A stretch of 64,000 nucleotides of DNA, taken from positions 112,206,018 to 112,270,017 of the forward strand of contig OY978525.1 in NCBI GenBank assembly GCA_963854835.1, given 5' to 3'. How positions within the stretch are numbered: position 1 is the stretch's first letter; each line of letters opens with the position of its first letter. The notes beneath the pieces were generated by a model. The model had not been told where the DNA came from. It ran no database searches and saw nothing but the letters and a program-made list of their open reading frames with translations. The stretch is from Megamerina dolium (Eukaryota > Arthropoda > Insecta > Diptera > Megamerinidae). Below are positions 23,387 through 34,030 of the stretch, in pieces. A program made the translations under genes and the position numbers.

Positions 23387-23824
23387 TGTTACGTTTTTAT
23401 TCTGTGAACGTTTAATTCTATTTGAATTACCTTGTTCGATCACTGGATTCTGTTAATGATAACTGCAACACTTATTTTATACAACTATATACAGCAACAA
23501 TTTATTTAATAATCTCTATTTACAATCAACACTGTTTACAATCAACTATTTACTATAACACTTAAATGTACTTGCAACTTTTGCCTCTGTATCAATGTTT
23601 TCGCAATCACGTTCTGAATTAGATTCATTGTCAATTCTCAACACTGGCTCTATTTATACTCTGTTGGCAACACCCCAGAATCTTCCTTTATCGAGATTCT
23701 TCTCTTCCTTTCTCGTTGGCTTGTTCTGGTTATCGCTCATTTCTTTTTGTTGACATTCGTTTCGATGCTGCCAATAGTGTCAGTCACAATAGTGATGAGT
23801 AATCAACTATCGATACTCGTTACA
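23387..23824 (-). repeat. 3' LTR of the Gypsy-type element
   Basis: 438 bp, TGTTAC...GTTACA on the plus strand. It differs from the other LTR at two sites (GAACG here versus GAGCG; TTTATAC here versus TTTGTAC). It contains a TCTATTTATACTC segment (about 23649-23661) that could act as a TATA region. Confidence 0.95.
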
Positions 23825-23837
23825 CTGCCCTCCTCTT
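23825..23837 (-). other. Polypurine tract
   Basis: On the minus strand AAGAGGAGGGCAG abuts the 3' LTR, the expected primer for second-strand synthesis. It overlaps the stop codon of the gag-integrase frame (23836-23838). Confidence 0.75.
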
Positions 23838-26676
23838 AACCTTGTTCGTCCCGAACAAGTTTTTCTACTTCCCCTCGATATGGCGCATGTCGCTCTAAGT
23901 GCACTACTTTAAACTTTGCTCTTTTATTCCAGGCACGTTGAATACGATACACTACGTCATTTATCTTTGCTATAATCTCATATGGTCCTTCCCAATGAGT
24001 CTGTAGTTTAGGGGACAGGCCTTTCTTTCGTTGTGGATTATGAAGCATTACAAGCTCTCCTTCATAGAACCCTTTTGAATTTGCTTTCAAGTCATACCTG
24101 GCCTTCATCTTATCGCTTATCATCTGCGACCGCTCTCTGATGAACTGATGTACTTCATCCAACTGTTCCCGCTTTTCGCTAGTATAATTTCCTTCGGTTG
24201 ATCTCGTTGGTGTTACAACTCCAAATTTTAAATTAACTGGCAGTATTAACTCGTTTCCAAAAATTGCCATTGCCGGTGTAGAAGCCGTCGTATCATGTTG
24301 TGCGCATCGATATGCCATGAGGAACATTGGTATATGTACATCCCAGTCTCTTTGGTATTTATCTACGACTTTTCTCAAATATTCCTCCAAGGTACGGTTA
24401 AATCGTTCTACCATGCCATCAGATTGTGGATGCAAAGGTGTTGTACGAGTTTTGTATATACCCAGCATACGGCATATCTCTTGGAATACAACTGATTCGA
24501 AATTTCGACCTTGGTCTGAGTGTAACTCCATCGGTACACCAAAACGAGTAACCCATTGGTTGACGAATACATCCGCAACTGTACTAGCTTCCTGATTTGG
24601 AATGGGGTATACTTCAGGCCATTTACTGAAGTAATCTATAACCACCAGAACATACTTGTTTCCTGCGTTGCTTATTGGAAATGGCCCAGCTATGTCCATA
24701 GCAATTCGCTCGAATGGAGCACCCACGGTGTATTGGTGCATCTTACCTCGGCTTTTCTTAGTGGGACCTTTGGCCATTGCACATTGCTTACACTTCCGAA
24801 TCCAATCAGCGACATGGTCATGACATCCAACCCAATAAAATCGTTTCTTTATTTTCTCGACGGTTTTGGTGATTCCCAAATGCCCTCCACTGGAGGCATT
24901 GTGATACTCAGCTATCACTTCATTTATTCTTGCCTTGGGTACCACTAGCAGATCATAAGTGATTTTTCCATCTTCACTTTCCCATGTTCGGAATAAACAT
25001 CCGTCTCGTAAGTGCAGGCTTTGCCACTGCGCCCAGTATGCCTTCGTTATTGGACTCTCATTAGCCATTTCTTGCCAATCTGGACGTATGCCCTGCTCCT
25101 TATATTCCATAATCTTTGCGAGATCTGGGTCGTTCCGCTGATCTTCTTGAACTCGTTCGGTTTTCCATGACTCTTCCGACAATACATTCGTAAGTCGTAG
25201 CTTAACAATGTGATTCTGGCTTCCTACCCGAGAACAATGTTTACTATCTACGGTGCAAATACGATGATATGGAGTAACAGCTTTACCACGATGAATGACA
25301 TCACGATCTTCCTTTCGTTGTCCTGGTGAATTCGATCTTTGTTGCTTGCATCGTAGCCGACAATTACGCGCCATGTGTCCTCTTCGATGGCATATGAAGC
25401 ACTTACCGGTAAATTTATTTTTGCGTTGATTCCTTGTTCTACCTTTAGGCTTCATATTCGATTGAATGCAATCACGCGCTATATGCCCTCGTTTGTCGCA
25501 AATGAAGCACTTACCATTAAATTTGTTTTCACGTCGACCTGTTGTTACTTCAGGCTGAACTACTGATTTTACTGCCTGACGCACTGCTTCAACCAGATCT
25601 GTTGTTTCTGTTTCTAATTGGCGTACCCGTGGCATTGGTCGACATATGAACTTGGCGGCTTCAAACGTCAAGGCACTACTGACTGTTTCGGCATAAGTAT
25701 TTCTTGGTGACATGACTAGGGCACGCTTTGTCTCTCCATCACGTATGCCATCTATGAAAGCCTCTATTTTGATTTTTTCGACGAACTCTTCCGAATTACC
25801 GGAGAACGCTAGATGACATAAGCGCTCAATATCGGAAGCGAATTCCTGAAGGCTCTCATTACTCCGTTGCACTCGCGATCTCAATTCCACACGATGTAAT
25901 TGACTCTTGTATTCATTTCCATATTTCCGCTGGAGGGTGTCCATCAGTGACTGATAGCTACCGCGATCTTTCTCTGGAATCATCTGTAACACCTCGGAAG
26001 CATTACCTTTTAATGCGACTATTAAAGCAGCAGTCTTGTCGCTATCATCCCATTGATTCTTCGAAGCTGTTGTCTCGAATTGAAGCTTGAAGATATTGAA
26101 TGGCGTGCTTCCGTCAAATGTTGGTGACTTTAGTTTGATTGTATTTGAATCTCTAATCACTGATGTGGCTGGTCCATTTATTTTTAGTTGGTTGAGATCG
26201 TGCTGTAATTTCTCGAACTTATCTTCCAAGTCATCTACATGTTCCTTGAGATCCATGACTTTTTCATTAATGGTTCCGGAAATTTCCTGAAATCTAATCT
26301 CAATTCCTTTTTGTAGATTTTCGATGACGTGTTCTTGTCGAGCCGAACCTTCTTGAATTTCCATACGCAATTCAGCCGAATGTTCTTGTAACTTCGCATT
26401 AATTCCTTGCAGTTGCTGCTGCTGCTGTTGCATCATGGATTTCATGAATTCCATGAGTTGACCACTCGAATCTACCTTGCTCTCTTCCTCGGCGTGCACA
26501 ACTGCATGTATATCGTCTTCCTCAAAGAACTCATGTTCTTCTACATTAATTCCCTTAGCCTCCATAGCTTGCCTCAGCCTCACCAGCAGTTCTGCCTTTG
26601 CACCTGATGACGATAGATTCATCTCTACCAACAGCTTTTTAAGCTGGTCCACTTTTAGTTGGTCAATTTTCACCAT
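23836..26676 (-). CDS. Gag-integrase fusion protein of the Gypsy-type element (946 aa)
   Basis: An uninterrupted frame. Residues 3-38 resemble a SAP DNA-binding helix pair (LKVDQLKKLLVEMNL, then GAKAELLVRL). Residues 75-165 are coiled-coil-like with a Q-run. Residues 175-345 are a retrotransposon Gag region (FDGSTPFNIFKLQFE, ALKGNASEVLQM). Two CCHC knuckles lie at 390-403 and 426-439. After a short linker (residues about 445-480) the protein enters the pre-integrase region and the HHCC zinc finger (H592, H599, C629, C632). The DDE catalytic core has D661, D721 and E757 with 35 residues between the last two, and a GPY/F-like module follows (WEGPYEII). Protease, reverse transcriptase and RNase H have been removed without breaking the frame. 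Such a copy could supply Gag and integrase but could not replicate by itself. Confidence 0.9.
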   Translation of the reverse strand: MVKIDQLKVDQLKKLLVEMNLSSSGAKAELLVRLRQAMEAKGINVEEHEFFEEDDIHAVVHAEEESKVDSSGQLMEFMKSMMQQQQQQLQGINAKLQEHSAELRMEIQEGSARQEHVIENLQKGIEIRFQEISGTINEKVMDLKEHVDDLEDKFEKLQHDLNQLKINGPATSVIRDSNTIKLKSPTFDGSTPFNIFKLQFETTASKNQWDDSDKTAALIVALKGNASEVLQMIPEKDRGSYQSLMDTLQRKYGNEYKSQLHRVELRSRVQRSNESLQEFASDIERLCHLAFSGNSEEFVEKIKIEAFIDGIRDGETKRALVMSPRNTYAETVSSALTFEAAKFICRPMPRVRQLETETTDLVEAVRQAVKSVVQPEVTTGRRENKFNGKCFICDKRGHIARDCIQSNMKPKGRTRNQRKNKFTGKCFICHRRGHMARNCRLRCKQQRSNSPGQRKEDRDVIHRGKAVTPYHRICTVDSKHCSRVGSQNHIVKLRLTNVLSEESWKTERVQEDQRNDPDLAKIMEYKEQGIRPDWQEMANESPITKAYWAQWQSLHLRDGCLFRTWESEDGKITYDLLVVPKARINEVIAEYHNASSGGHLGITKTVEKIKKRFYWVGCHDHVADWIRKCKQCAMAKGPTKKSRGKMHQYTVGAPFERIAMDIAGPFPISNAGNKYVLVVIDYFSKWPEVYPIPNQEASTVADVFVNQWVTRFGVPMELHSDQGRNFESVVFQEICRMLGIYKTRTTPLHPQSDGMVERFNRTLEEYLRKVVDKYQRDWDVHIPMFLMAYRCAQHDTTASTPAMAIFGNELILPVNLKFGVVTPTRSTEGNYTSEKREQLDEVHQFIRERSQMISDKMKARYDLKANSKGFYEGELVMLHNPQRKKGLSPKLQTHWEGPYEIIAKINDVVYRIQRAWNKRAKFKVVHLERHAPYRGEVEKLVRDEQG

Positions 26677-26685
26677 CTTTACAGA

Positions 26686-26703
26686 ATCCCACTTCTGACA
26701 CCA
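26686..26703 (-). other. Primer-binding site, probably tRNA-Leu
   Basis: On the minus strand TGGTGTCAGAAGTGGGAT begins two bases after the 5' LTR. It starts with TGG, complementary to the CCA end of a tRNA, and I recall the 3' end of insect tRNA-Leu as matching; the tRNA assignment is from memory. Confidence 0.75.
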
Positions 26704-26705
26704 AT

Positions 26706-27143
26706 TGTTACGTTTTTATTCTGTGAGCGTTTAATTCTATTTGAATTACCTTGTTCGATCACTGGATTCTGTTAATGATAACTGCAACACTTATTTTGTA
26801 CAACTATATACAGCAACAATTTATTTAATAATCTCTATTTACAATCAACACTGTTTACAATCAACTATTTACTATAACACTTAAATGTACTTGCAACTTT
26901 TGCCTCTGTATCAATGTTTTCGCAATCACGTTCTGAATTAGATTCATTGTCAATTCTCAACACTGGCTCTATTTATACTCTGTTGGCAACACCCCAGAAT
27001 CTTCCTTTATCGAGATTCTTCTCTTCCTTTCTCGTTGGCTTGTTCTGGTTATCGCTCATTTCTTTTTGTTGACATTCGTTTCGATGCTGCCAATAGTGTC
27101 AGTCACAATAGTGATGAGTAATCAACTATCGATACTCGTTACA
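26706..27143 (-). repeat. 5' LTR of the Gypsy-type element
   Basis: 438 bp, 436 identical to the LTR at 23387. It carries the presumed promoter for minus-strand transcription through the gag-integrase frame. Confidence 0.95.
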
Positions 27144-27147
27144 ATAT

Positions 27148-29480
27148 AAATATCACATTTTGGAATCGAGTAATAAATAGAACAGTTATAAAGAAAACTC
27201 GATATTTTCTGTATTAGGAACAAAAAGGACAAAAATTGTATGACCCTAAAATTCTGTAAAAGTAAGATTTTAAACAAGAGAGGATAAGTGCAAACCAGTT
27301 AATGTACTAAAATGCATTTCTAAAATTTCATTTTAATTAAATTTCAATCATATAAAAGACTAAAAATCAAAAGTATTGGTCGTGGCTTATGATTTCTTGC
27401 TAGTTGATTAAAATACAATAGTTGTCTTGAGGGAAAAACTACCTAAAATAAGGAGGTAACAGAAAGTAAAGTAAAGTAATGTAAAAAACGGAGTACGATA
27501 ATATAACTCAGTCCATATGCTATATGAGTCGGAAAGAGATAGCTAGATATAATATAAAAGAGAACTATGATTGAGAGAAAGAGTATGACTCTCATTTTTT
27601 GATTTACGCTCCGATGAAAATCTAATTTCTACAGATTCCAACGTTACGTCGCAACAGAGCCGTGCTCTGTATTCTTTAGTATGTACTGTCAAACTAATGC
27701 AATTATTGAGATGAGGAATGAATACATAAAATATAGGAATGAGCAATTGAATGAGCAATGGCTTCAAGCTCGTATTTGCTGAAAAAAAAAAACGAACCTA
27801 CATCAAGCCAAACTAGGGATGCATCGGCATTTTGGACAGCGAATATTCACGACGAAATATTCGCCGTTCGCCGGAATTGCGCTTACAGCATTACATCGAA
27901 ATGCATCGATGCAACACTTGGAAGCAAGCATCAAATCGAAAAAAGCCGATACAGCGAACGTGTTCGATATACATCGATGCATCGATATATTTTTCTTCGA
28001 TGCATTGACTTTTATGTTTACAATACTGAATTGATTTTATATACTTCCAAATTCTTCAGAGAGGGAATTTTTAAGTAAACATTTAAAACATCCATTCAAA
28101 TTCCGATTGTTTTTATATTCTTATCGAATATTTCATACTTTGATTTGATTTCATCGAAAACATCTTTGCTTTTTACACGTTATGCTGTAAGTACTTCGCT
28201 GAAAAGCGCGACTACGTTGTCAAATGTTTGCCCTGCAATTTCGCTCTCATAAACACAAGAAGGCCCGCAGCGAAAACATGTTATCACATCACAGTGTATT
28301 TAGGGTGACCATGCTTAAACGAAAACTTTTAAAGCGCAAAGGGATAGTTGTAACACATAGAAAAGTTAAAACGAAAAGAAGGCTTTAAAAATAACATATA
28401 AAAGACGCCTTTTAGAACCAACAAAATCTTTTATTTTAAATAAAAGAAAAATGCTGAATAATTTTTACTTTCAATTAAGAACACGGAGAAAATTGAAAAC
28501 ATTGTCATCATGGTTTTTGACAGCGGCTGCGATAGAAATAAGGCTGGCCGCACACTGGATACGAATTTGTATGCGGCCAGCCTAAATCTATCGTCCAGAG
28601 TGGACGTCGGGCGAAATTCTCTGATCACTGCATCGATGCGTCAAATCGAAAAAAAACTTCGATGTATTCCTGTCTTTACTTGCATCGCTAAGCCAAACTA
28701 AGTCGTGTTTAAATGTGAAATATGACATCAATTAAAACATTGTCGAGAGAGTAAAAACAACATGTAGCTAAATATTTTGAAGTGTAATATCTCCGTATTT
28801 TCGCCTATTGTAAAGTTGCTTAGCAAAAAAAAATCAGCAAAATGGCTACTGCGCCAAATGTTCCGACTAGAACGAAATGAACGCGATAACGACAAAAAAT
28901 ATATTCATAAAAATAAAATGCAATAACTTTATAAAATGTTTCACAAATCAATTCATATTCCACACTTTAAGCAAAAAAAAATTAAAAATTTGCTAATTAT
29001 AATAATTTCAGAACTACTAACTGCTTACATTTGATTTTGTGGTATGTCAAAAGAAAAATAAAAGATTCAAGTCGAAAACTGCACCAATTGTCGTTGTAAT
29101 CCAATCGTGTTGCAGTCAATTCGTTCGACTACATAAGAAACTCATGTTATCTAAGAGCTAATAATTGTTATACGTGGAATATCTGGCACTTCGTTGTTGT
29201 TTAGCCACATATGAAGTTGTCATTGCTAGCTAAGGACGAGTGTCGAATAAAATACGATTAATGTAAATGGGTCTAGCGATTTTTTTTTGCTGAATTTAAC
29301 ATTTTTTTTTGCCTATTGCCGATTAATTTTCGTAAGTCTGGCAACATTGTAGTAAAGCATGATTCAACAGCTGATTGTAGGTTTTTTTTTGGACCGTGGC
29401 GTTAATAAGTATTCTTTGTATTTCGTATTTTCGATGAATTTTGCGTAATTTTGAGATTTTATTGAAAATATTTTATCATA
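27148..29480. other. Gene-free spacer upstream of eIF2B gamma
   Basis: No supported gene. It holds one copy of a dispersed repeat (27463-27655), many ATCGATGCATCG-like motifs at 27820-27990, and a near-perfect hairpin at 28531-28592 whose 12-bp stem AGGCTGGCCGCA is perfect. The eIF2B gamma promoter is expected in the last few hundred bases. Confidence 0.5.
27463..27655 (-). repeat. Dispersed repeat, copy 1
   Basis: The reverse complement of this stretch matches 39950-40143 over about 190 bp. Shared blocks are GTAGAAATTAGATTTTCA, GAGAGTCATACTCTTTCT, CTCAATCATA, TATTATATCT, TATCTCTTTCC, CATATAGCAT and CTTTCTGTTAC. No coding potential. A MITE or SINE family is likely, but I did not find clear ends. 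Confidence 0.65.
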
Positions 29481-31236
29481 ATGGTTTCACAAGAATTTCA
29501 AGCGGTGATTTTAGCAGCTGGACGTGGTACACGTTTACCCGAAGTATTAGGTGGAACTCCAAAATGTTTACTACCCATTGGGCCATATCCATTAATTTTC
29601 TATCCTCTCCATATGTTGCACCAACACAGCTTCCAAGGTAAATATAGTCTTTAGGCACATAAATTAAATAGTAGTATTATAATTTTGTTTATACTAATAT
29701 CTTTGAGCAGAAGCAATTATAATTGTATTGGAAAATGAAAAGATTGAAGTTCAACAAGCGGTTGAACGGTTGCCATTAAAGATGAAAGTCGATTTTGTAG
29801 CAATACCAAGTGATACCGATTTTGGTACAGCAGACAGTTTACGTTTTATACACGACAAGTGAGTATACATACATTTACTGCAAACTTGATATCACGTTCC
29901 TGTGCTACCCTTTTCAGAATAAAGTCGGATTTCTTAGTTCTCAGCTGTGATGTTGTTACGAATGTAAATCTCTATCCATTATTTAATAAATTTCGGCAAC
30001 ATGATGCTTCCGTAGCAACTTTACTTTTCAAAAGTGGCTTTGAATCGGGCACTACATTGCCTGGCCCCAAAACAAAGCATAAACCGGAACGTGATCTTGT
30101 CGGTATACATCCCGATAATGAACGCTTATTATTTTTGGCATCGACTAGTGATTTTGAAGAAGTGATGAATGTGAATGCACATCTTTTGCGTAAGAATGGC
30201 AAAATGACTATCTATTCACGACTTGTGGACTCACATATTTACCTGATGAAAAAATGGATTATAGACTTCCTTCAAAAGGTTAGCTTTAATTCCATTTTTT
30301 TAATGTTCTAATTAACAAATAATCATTAATCCTTATAGAAAGATAACTTTTCAACACTAAAGGGAGAATTTCTACCATACATAATTAAAAAACAAATGTC
30401 AACGAGTCCAAAGGCATTGCAGGATAATAATTCAGAAAACGGTACAAGCAATTCTCAACAAGAAGATGATATTTTCCACGTAAGTTATTTTTGTTTGTTA
30501 ATTTGAAATAGATTCGACGTAAAATGATTATATTTTGCAGTATGTTCCGCAAACAAATTTCGAGCATCAAATTAGAAAAGCCACACTTTTCAATGATTCT
30601 CGAATTAAAGAGCCCTACAACGGAGATTTAATTCGATGTTATGCGATTATTGCACCAAAAGACTGTATTGGCATTCGAGTCAATACAACTCTTACTTTTT
30701 TTGCCCTTAATCAGAAGGTAATTTGAAATGATTACATTTGCTTTAAATATACCCATAACATTGTATTTATTTTTTAGCTGTCTACAATTTGGTCACAAAT
30801 CTGTGGGGATACTACCAAACATCAGCTTGTTTCAATTAATGCTGTAGTAAAGTCGACACAAACTAAGGATATAGCTGCAGCCGAAAATGCCAAACTATCA
30901 GAGAAAACTTCTTTAAATTTCAGCATATTTGGACCTAATTGCACAATTAATTCCAAAAATATTATCAATAAATCTATTATAATGGGATCAGCCATAGTGG
31001 AAGAAGGGTAATAGTCTAAACCTTTTTCTATATTATTTCACTTATAAATTTTATTCCAACGTTCTTGCAGTTGCAATATTGAGAATACAATACTGGGTCA
31101 CAAAGCTATCGTTAAAAGTGGTTCAGTGATTAAAAATTGTTTGATTGGTCCGAATTTCATAGTAGAAGAAAACTCCGTGAAACAAGATCAACATTTGACC
31201 AATGCAGATGCATATATGGAAATCGATATTCAATAA
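29481..31236 (+). CDS. eIF2B3: Translation initiation factor eIF2B subunit gamma (459 aa)
   Basis: Seven exons: 29481-29637, 29711-29858, 29918-30278, 30339-30479, 30541-30717, 30778-31007 and 31071-31236. All have GT/AG boundaries and join in frame. Gamma and epsilon form the catalytic subcomplex of eIF2B, the cytosolic guanine-nucleotide exchange factor for eIF2. The N-terminus is a nucleotidyltransferase-like domain (AVILAAGRGTRLPEVLGG at residues 8-25, then TPKCLLPIGPYPLIFY). The C-terminus has left-handed beta-helix hexapeptide repeats (IMGSAIVEEGCNIENTILG, then KSGSVIKNCLIGPNFIVEE). The length is close to the human protein (about 452). The stop codon lies inside an AATAAA hexamer (31232-31237), so the 3' UTR may be very short. 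Confidence 0.95.
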
Positions 31237-32386
31237 AGTTTCTATTTTGATTTGTTTTTGTTAATATAGTTTTTTAATTTTGATTGTATACAACTGCTTT
31301 TAGCCAACTCAAAACTTATTGTCTTAACAATTTTTAATGACAAACAAAATGTGCTACCGAAGAATGGATGGATCTACGTCCTGGAAGCACCTCGACCACG
31401 TGGTCGATCACAGCAGTATGCCGAAATGCTTTGTACGGTAACAAGACAAAGCATGTCCGTATTCTTGCTACAACAACAACAAACAAAATGTACTAAGGTA
31501 TAGTACGTTTAGTGTACTTTTCAGTGTCATGGTAAATCCAATAACGTCGACATCAAAAAATGCTGAACTTCAGTGTATTTCTTGTAAATAAATCTCGGTA
31601 CGCTATCGTTACGTGTGTAGTTTTTTCTCCCATAACGTATCCTACTGGAAATTGTTTGTGTACTTTGGATCAAACTTTCAGAGGGAAAATACCTATAATT
31701 TCATTAAATGTTGCTAAATCCCTCATGAAATAGTTTTTATTTTTCTATAATCAAGAAAGGGTCTCGGCTTCTTCCATTTTTATTATTTTTTTTTTTTTTC
31801 GTTTTCCAAAGATTTTTGTCGTATAAATCTTGTGTGTTGTGAATTATTGTACTCTATTTGAAATTCTATGTGTAACAACCAATCCTGCAGTTATTTATTC
31901 TTTCTACAACACTGCCGCAAAAAAATGTTTAAAGAATGAAGCAACATTTTTCTTAAATTAAAATTTAATATTGTTTTCTATAAGAAAAGTTTCTATAAGT
32001 TTTCGTAAACGGAGTTTAAATTTAAACTTATTTTAAATCGCATCAAGAAAATAGCTGAACACAACTGATAGGATAATCTAAGGGTAGTCAAATAAACTCG
32101 CACTGAAAAACGGGCCCTAAATTACTAAGATTAGCAAAATCAAAAACCACAGTTTTAGATTGACTCACGAATTCCCTTTTGCGGGCAAACTTAATTTCGA
32201 ATCATATTTTTACGCTTTTTCTCGCTTTTGTAGTTTTTTTTTATGAATTATACCAGCCCTGGAAAGTTTTGTGGACATTTTGTGGATCCTTCTTTTTGCA
32301 ATATCCACAGAATCATTTTTGCACTATTTAAATTTAATGAGCGGATAAGAGTGAAAAATATCGTCAAATACTGATAAACAATTAAA
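31237..32386. other. Spacer between eIF2B gamma and SAAL1
   Basis: No gene. It contains a copy of a dispersed repeat at 31365-31490, T-runs near 31785, and presumably the SAAL1 promoter and 5' UTR just before 32387. Confidence 0.5.
31365..31490 (-). repeat. Dispersed GTTGTTGTAGCA-type repeat, copy 1
   Basis: Read on the minus strand it runs TTGTTGTTGTAGCAAGAATA, then CCGTACAAAGCATTTCGG, GTCGACCACGTGG-like sequence and GGACGTAGATCC. The same order occurs on the plus strand at 51345-51460. It is a dispersed repeat of fly genomes, possibly a SINE or LINE tail. Confidence 0.7.
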
Positions 32387-33884
32387 ATGAGTAGCTCACC
32401 AACAGAATCAGAAAAATTGCCGGAACAAAAAGAAGAAAGACAGCCGGCATTAGGAAATATAAATAATGCGTCTGAGTTGCAAGCAAGCTACAATCCAAGT
32501 GTATCTGATGAAGAGAACGATGGCGGTGATATGGAGCGCATACGTGGTGATGCCATTGGCAATACATTGTACAGTGAGCGTTTCGTCCTAAACACACTAC
32601 TCAAGCTGAATAAGATTGAGAAGGAACTCGCCGAGGATGAAGAGTTCGAAAAGGAATTGTGCTCTCTGTGGGATATGACTATTGAAGAGGATGTAGTCGA
32701 ATTGTTGCTCGGTCAAAATGTCTTGGATATTTTTGCACAATGCATCAACGATACAGAAGATAAACGTCTCACAGAAATACTTGTCGGAATGATCGGAAAT
32801 ATGTGTAGCGTAAAACGTACACGTGATGAAATTATAAAAAACGATGAGACAATGACAACATTGTTAGGCCTAATTGGTTGTTCTGATGCTCTCACATTGA
32901 TACAATTAATGCGTTTGCTGTCTGTGATATTCGTTAATGCTGATGCGAGTGCGACGAAATTGTTATTCGAACATTTTTGTAAGATTCCAACGTACGTACA
33001 CGACATTTGCTTTATCTTAAGTAATTCTATAAATGAATCGCTGCTGCGACACACATTGGAGGCACTCAATGCCATATTGGCGAAATTTGCTTTAACTGAA
33101 CCACAGGTGTTCAATGGATGTGATGAAACAATAATCGTCAAATTTGAAGATGTTTTTGTTACTGAGTCCATGGTTAGCAGTACTTGTGATGCATTTCAAA
33201 GTATTTTGCCAAAACAAAAATGCCTTGCTGAAAATGATGAATCTAAACTGCCCACCCATGAGTCACGTAAAACGATGCAAATATTCCTAAATATTCATTG
33301 TATCCTTGTACAGTATGATGAGGACTCTCGTTCAAGTTATAAGTCATATGATCCAGTACTAGAATGTTTGATTCGAATATTAGAATCGATTAGTGAACCC
33401 ATCTGTTTGCTCCCATTAACAAACGCCGATGTGGATATTATTGATAACATTAGTGATATACTTTTGGTAATTTCTATAAGTTTGCATTGCGTATTCAAAA
33501 TTATTTATACACAATTCTGCTTTATAGGTATTGGGCGATCCATTTAAAAGTGAATGTATGTGTCAAATGATAAAAATATGGTACATTGTTGTTGAAGACA
33601 AAGAGCGCCAGATTAAAAGACCTCAACCCACCAATCAATTTGAAGAAGATGATGAACTTCAAGAGATAGAGGTTAATGTAGACGATTTCTGTGCAACAAT
33701 GCTCGATTTAATAACGCGTATTGTGTATAATGCTGACGTTGAACAATTGCGTGTATCACTACAACAGCAGAAGATGAGCGTGTTGCAAAAACTGTTGAAA
33801 GCTATTTATGCCATGGATGGGAATATCGATGTTAAAGAATCATATGTGAAAATAAGGAATATTGTCGACAATTTAGGCAAATAG
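32387..33884 (+). CDS. Saal1: SAAL1-like protein (478 aa)
   Basis: Two exons, 32387-33466 and 33528-33884, with an intron GTAATT...TATAG that joins in phase 0. It resembles the SAAL1 (serum amyloid A-like 1) family of armadillo-like helical proteins, whose characteristic N-terminal core is visible as GNTLYSERFVLNTLLKLNKI, then EFEKELCSLWDMTIEEDVV. In vertebrates SAAL1 is linked to synoviocyte proliferation; its biochemical role is not established. The protein is leucine-rich and helical and lacks signal peptide and membrane segments. The length matches human SAAL1 (about 474). The stop is only 146 bp from the stop of the convergent FAM185A-like gene, so the 3' ends may overlap. Confidence 0.9.
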
Positions 33885-34030
33885 TACAGTAAATGTTTTA
33901 AGGATTTTCATTTCATAAGCTATAAGCCGTAATATTGTATTACATATTTATATACGCAAACTTTCACATTAAACATTAAACTAGATATTTATGTATAACA
34001 AATTTAATGGTAATTTATTGTGAGTTCGTC

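Larger units (their letters stand above)
23387..27143 (-). mobile_element. Ty3/Gypsy-type LTR retrotransposon, internally deleted, 3,757 bp
   Basis: Two 438-bp direct repeats (23387-23824 and 26706-27143) begin TGTTAC and end GTTACA and differ at two positions only. The host duplication is ATAT (23383-23386 and 27144-27147), 4 bp as usual for Gypsy elements. Reading on the minus strand, the order is 5' LTR, a primer-binding site two bases away, one 946-codon open frame, a purine-rich tract and the 3' LTR. The frame joins Gag directly to integrase: protease, reverse transcriptase and RNase H are missing. Full-length relatives are expected elsewhere in the genome, and a diverged solo LTR is at 61631. 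Confidence 0.95.

Noticed and set aside
24295..24948. Plus-strand frames opposite the gag-integrase frame
   Set aside because: Antisense shadows of the retroelement coding sequence.
28531..28592. Near-perfect hairpin that could be a microRNA precursor
   Set aside because: The stem is only about 21 bp with a loop near 19 bases and GC-rich end, shorter than a typical pri-miRNA hairpin; more likely part of a repeat.
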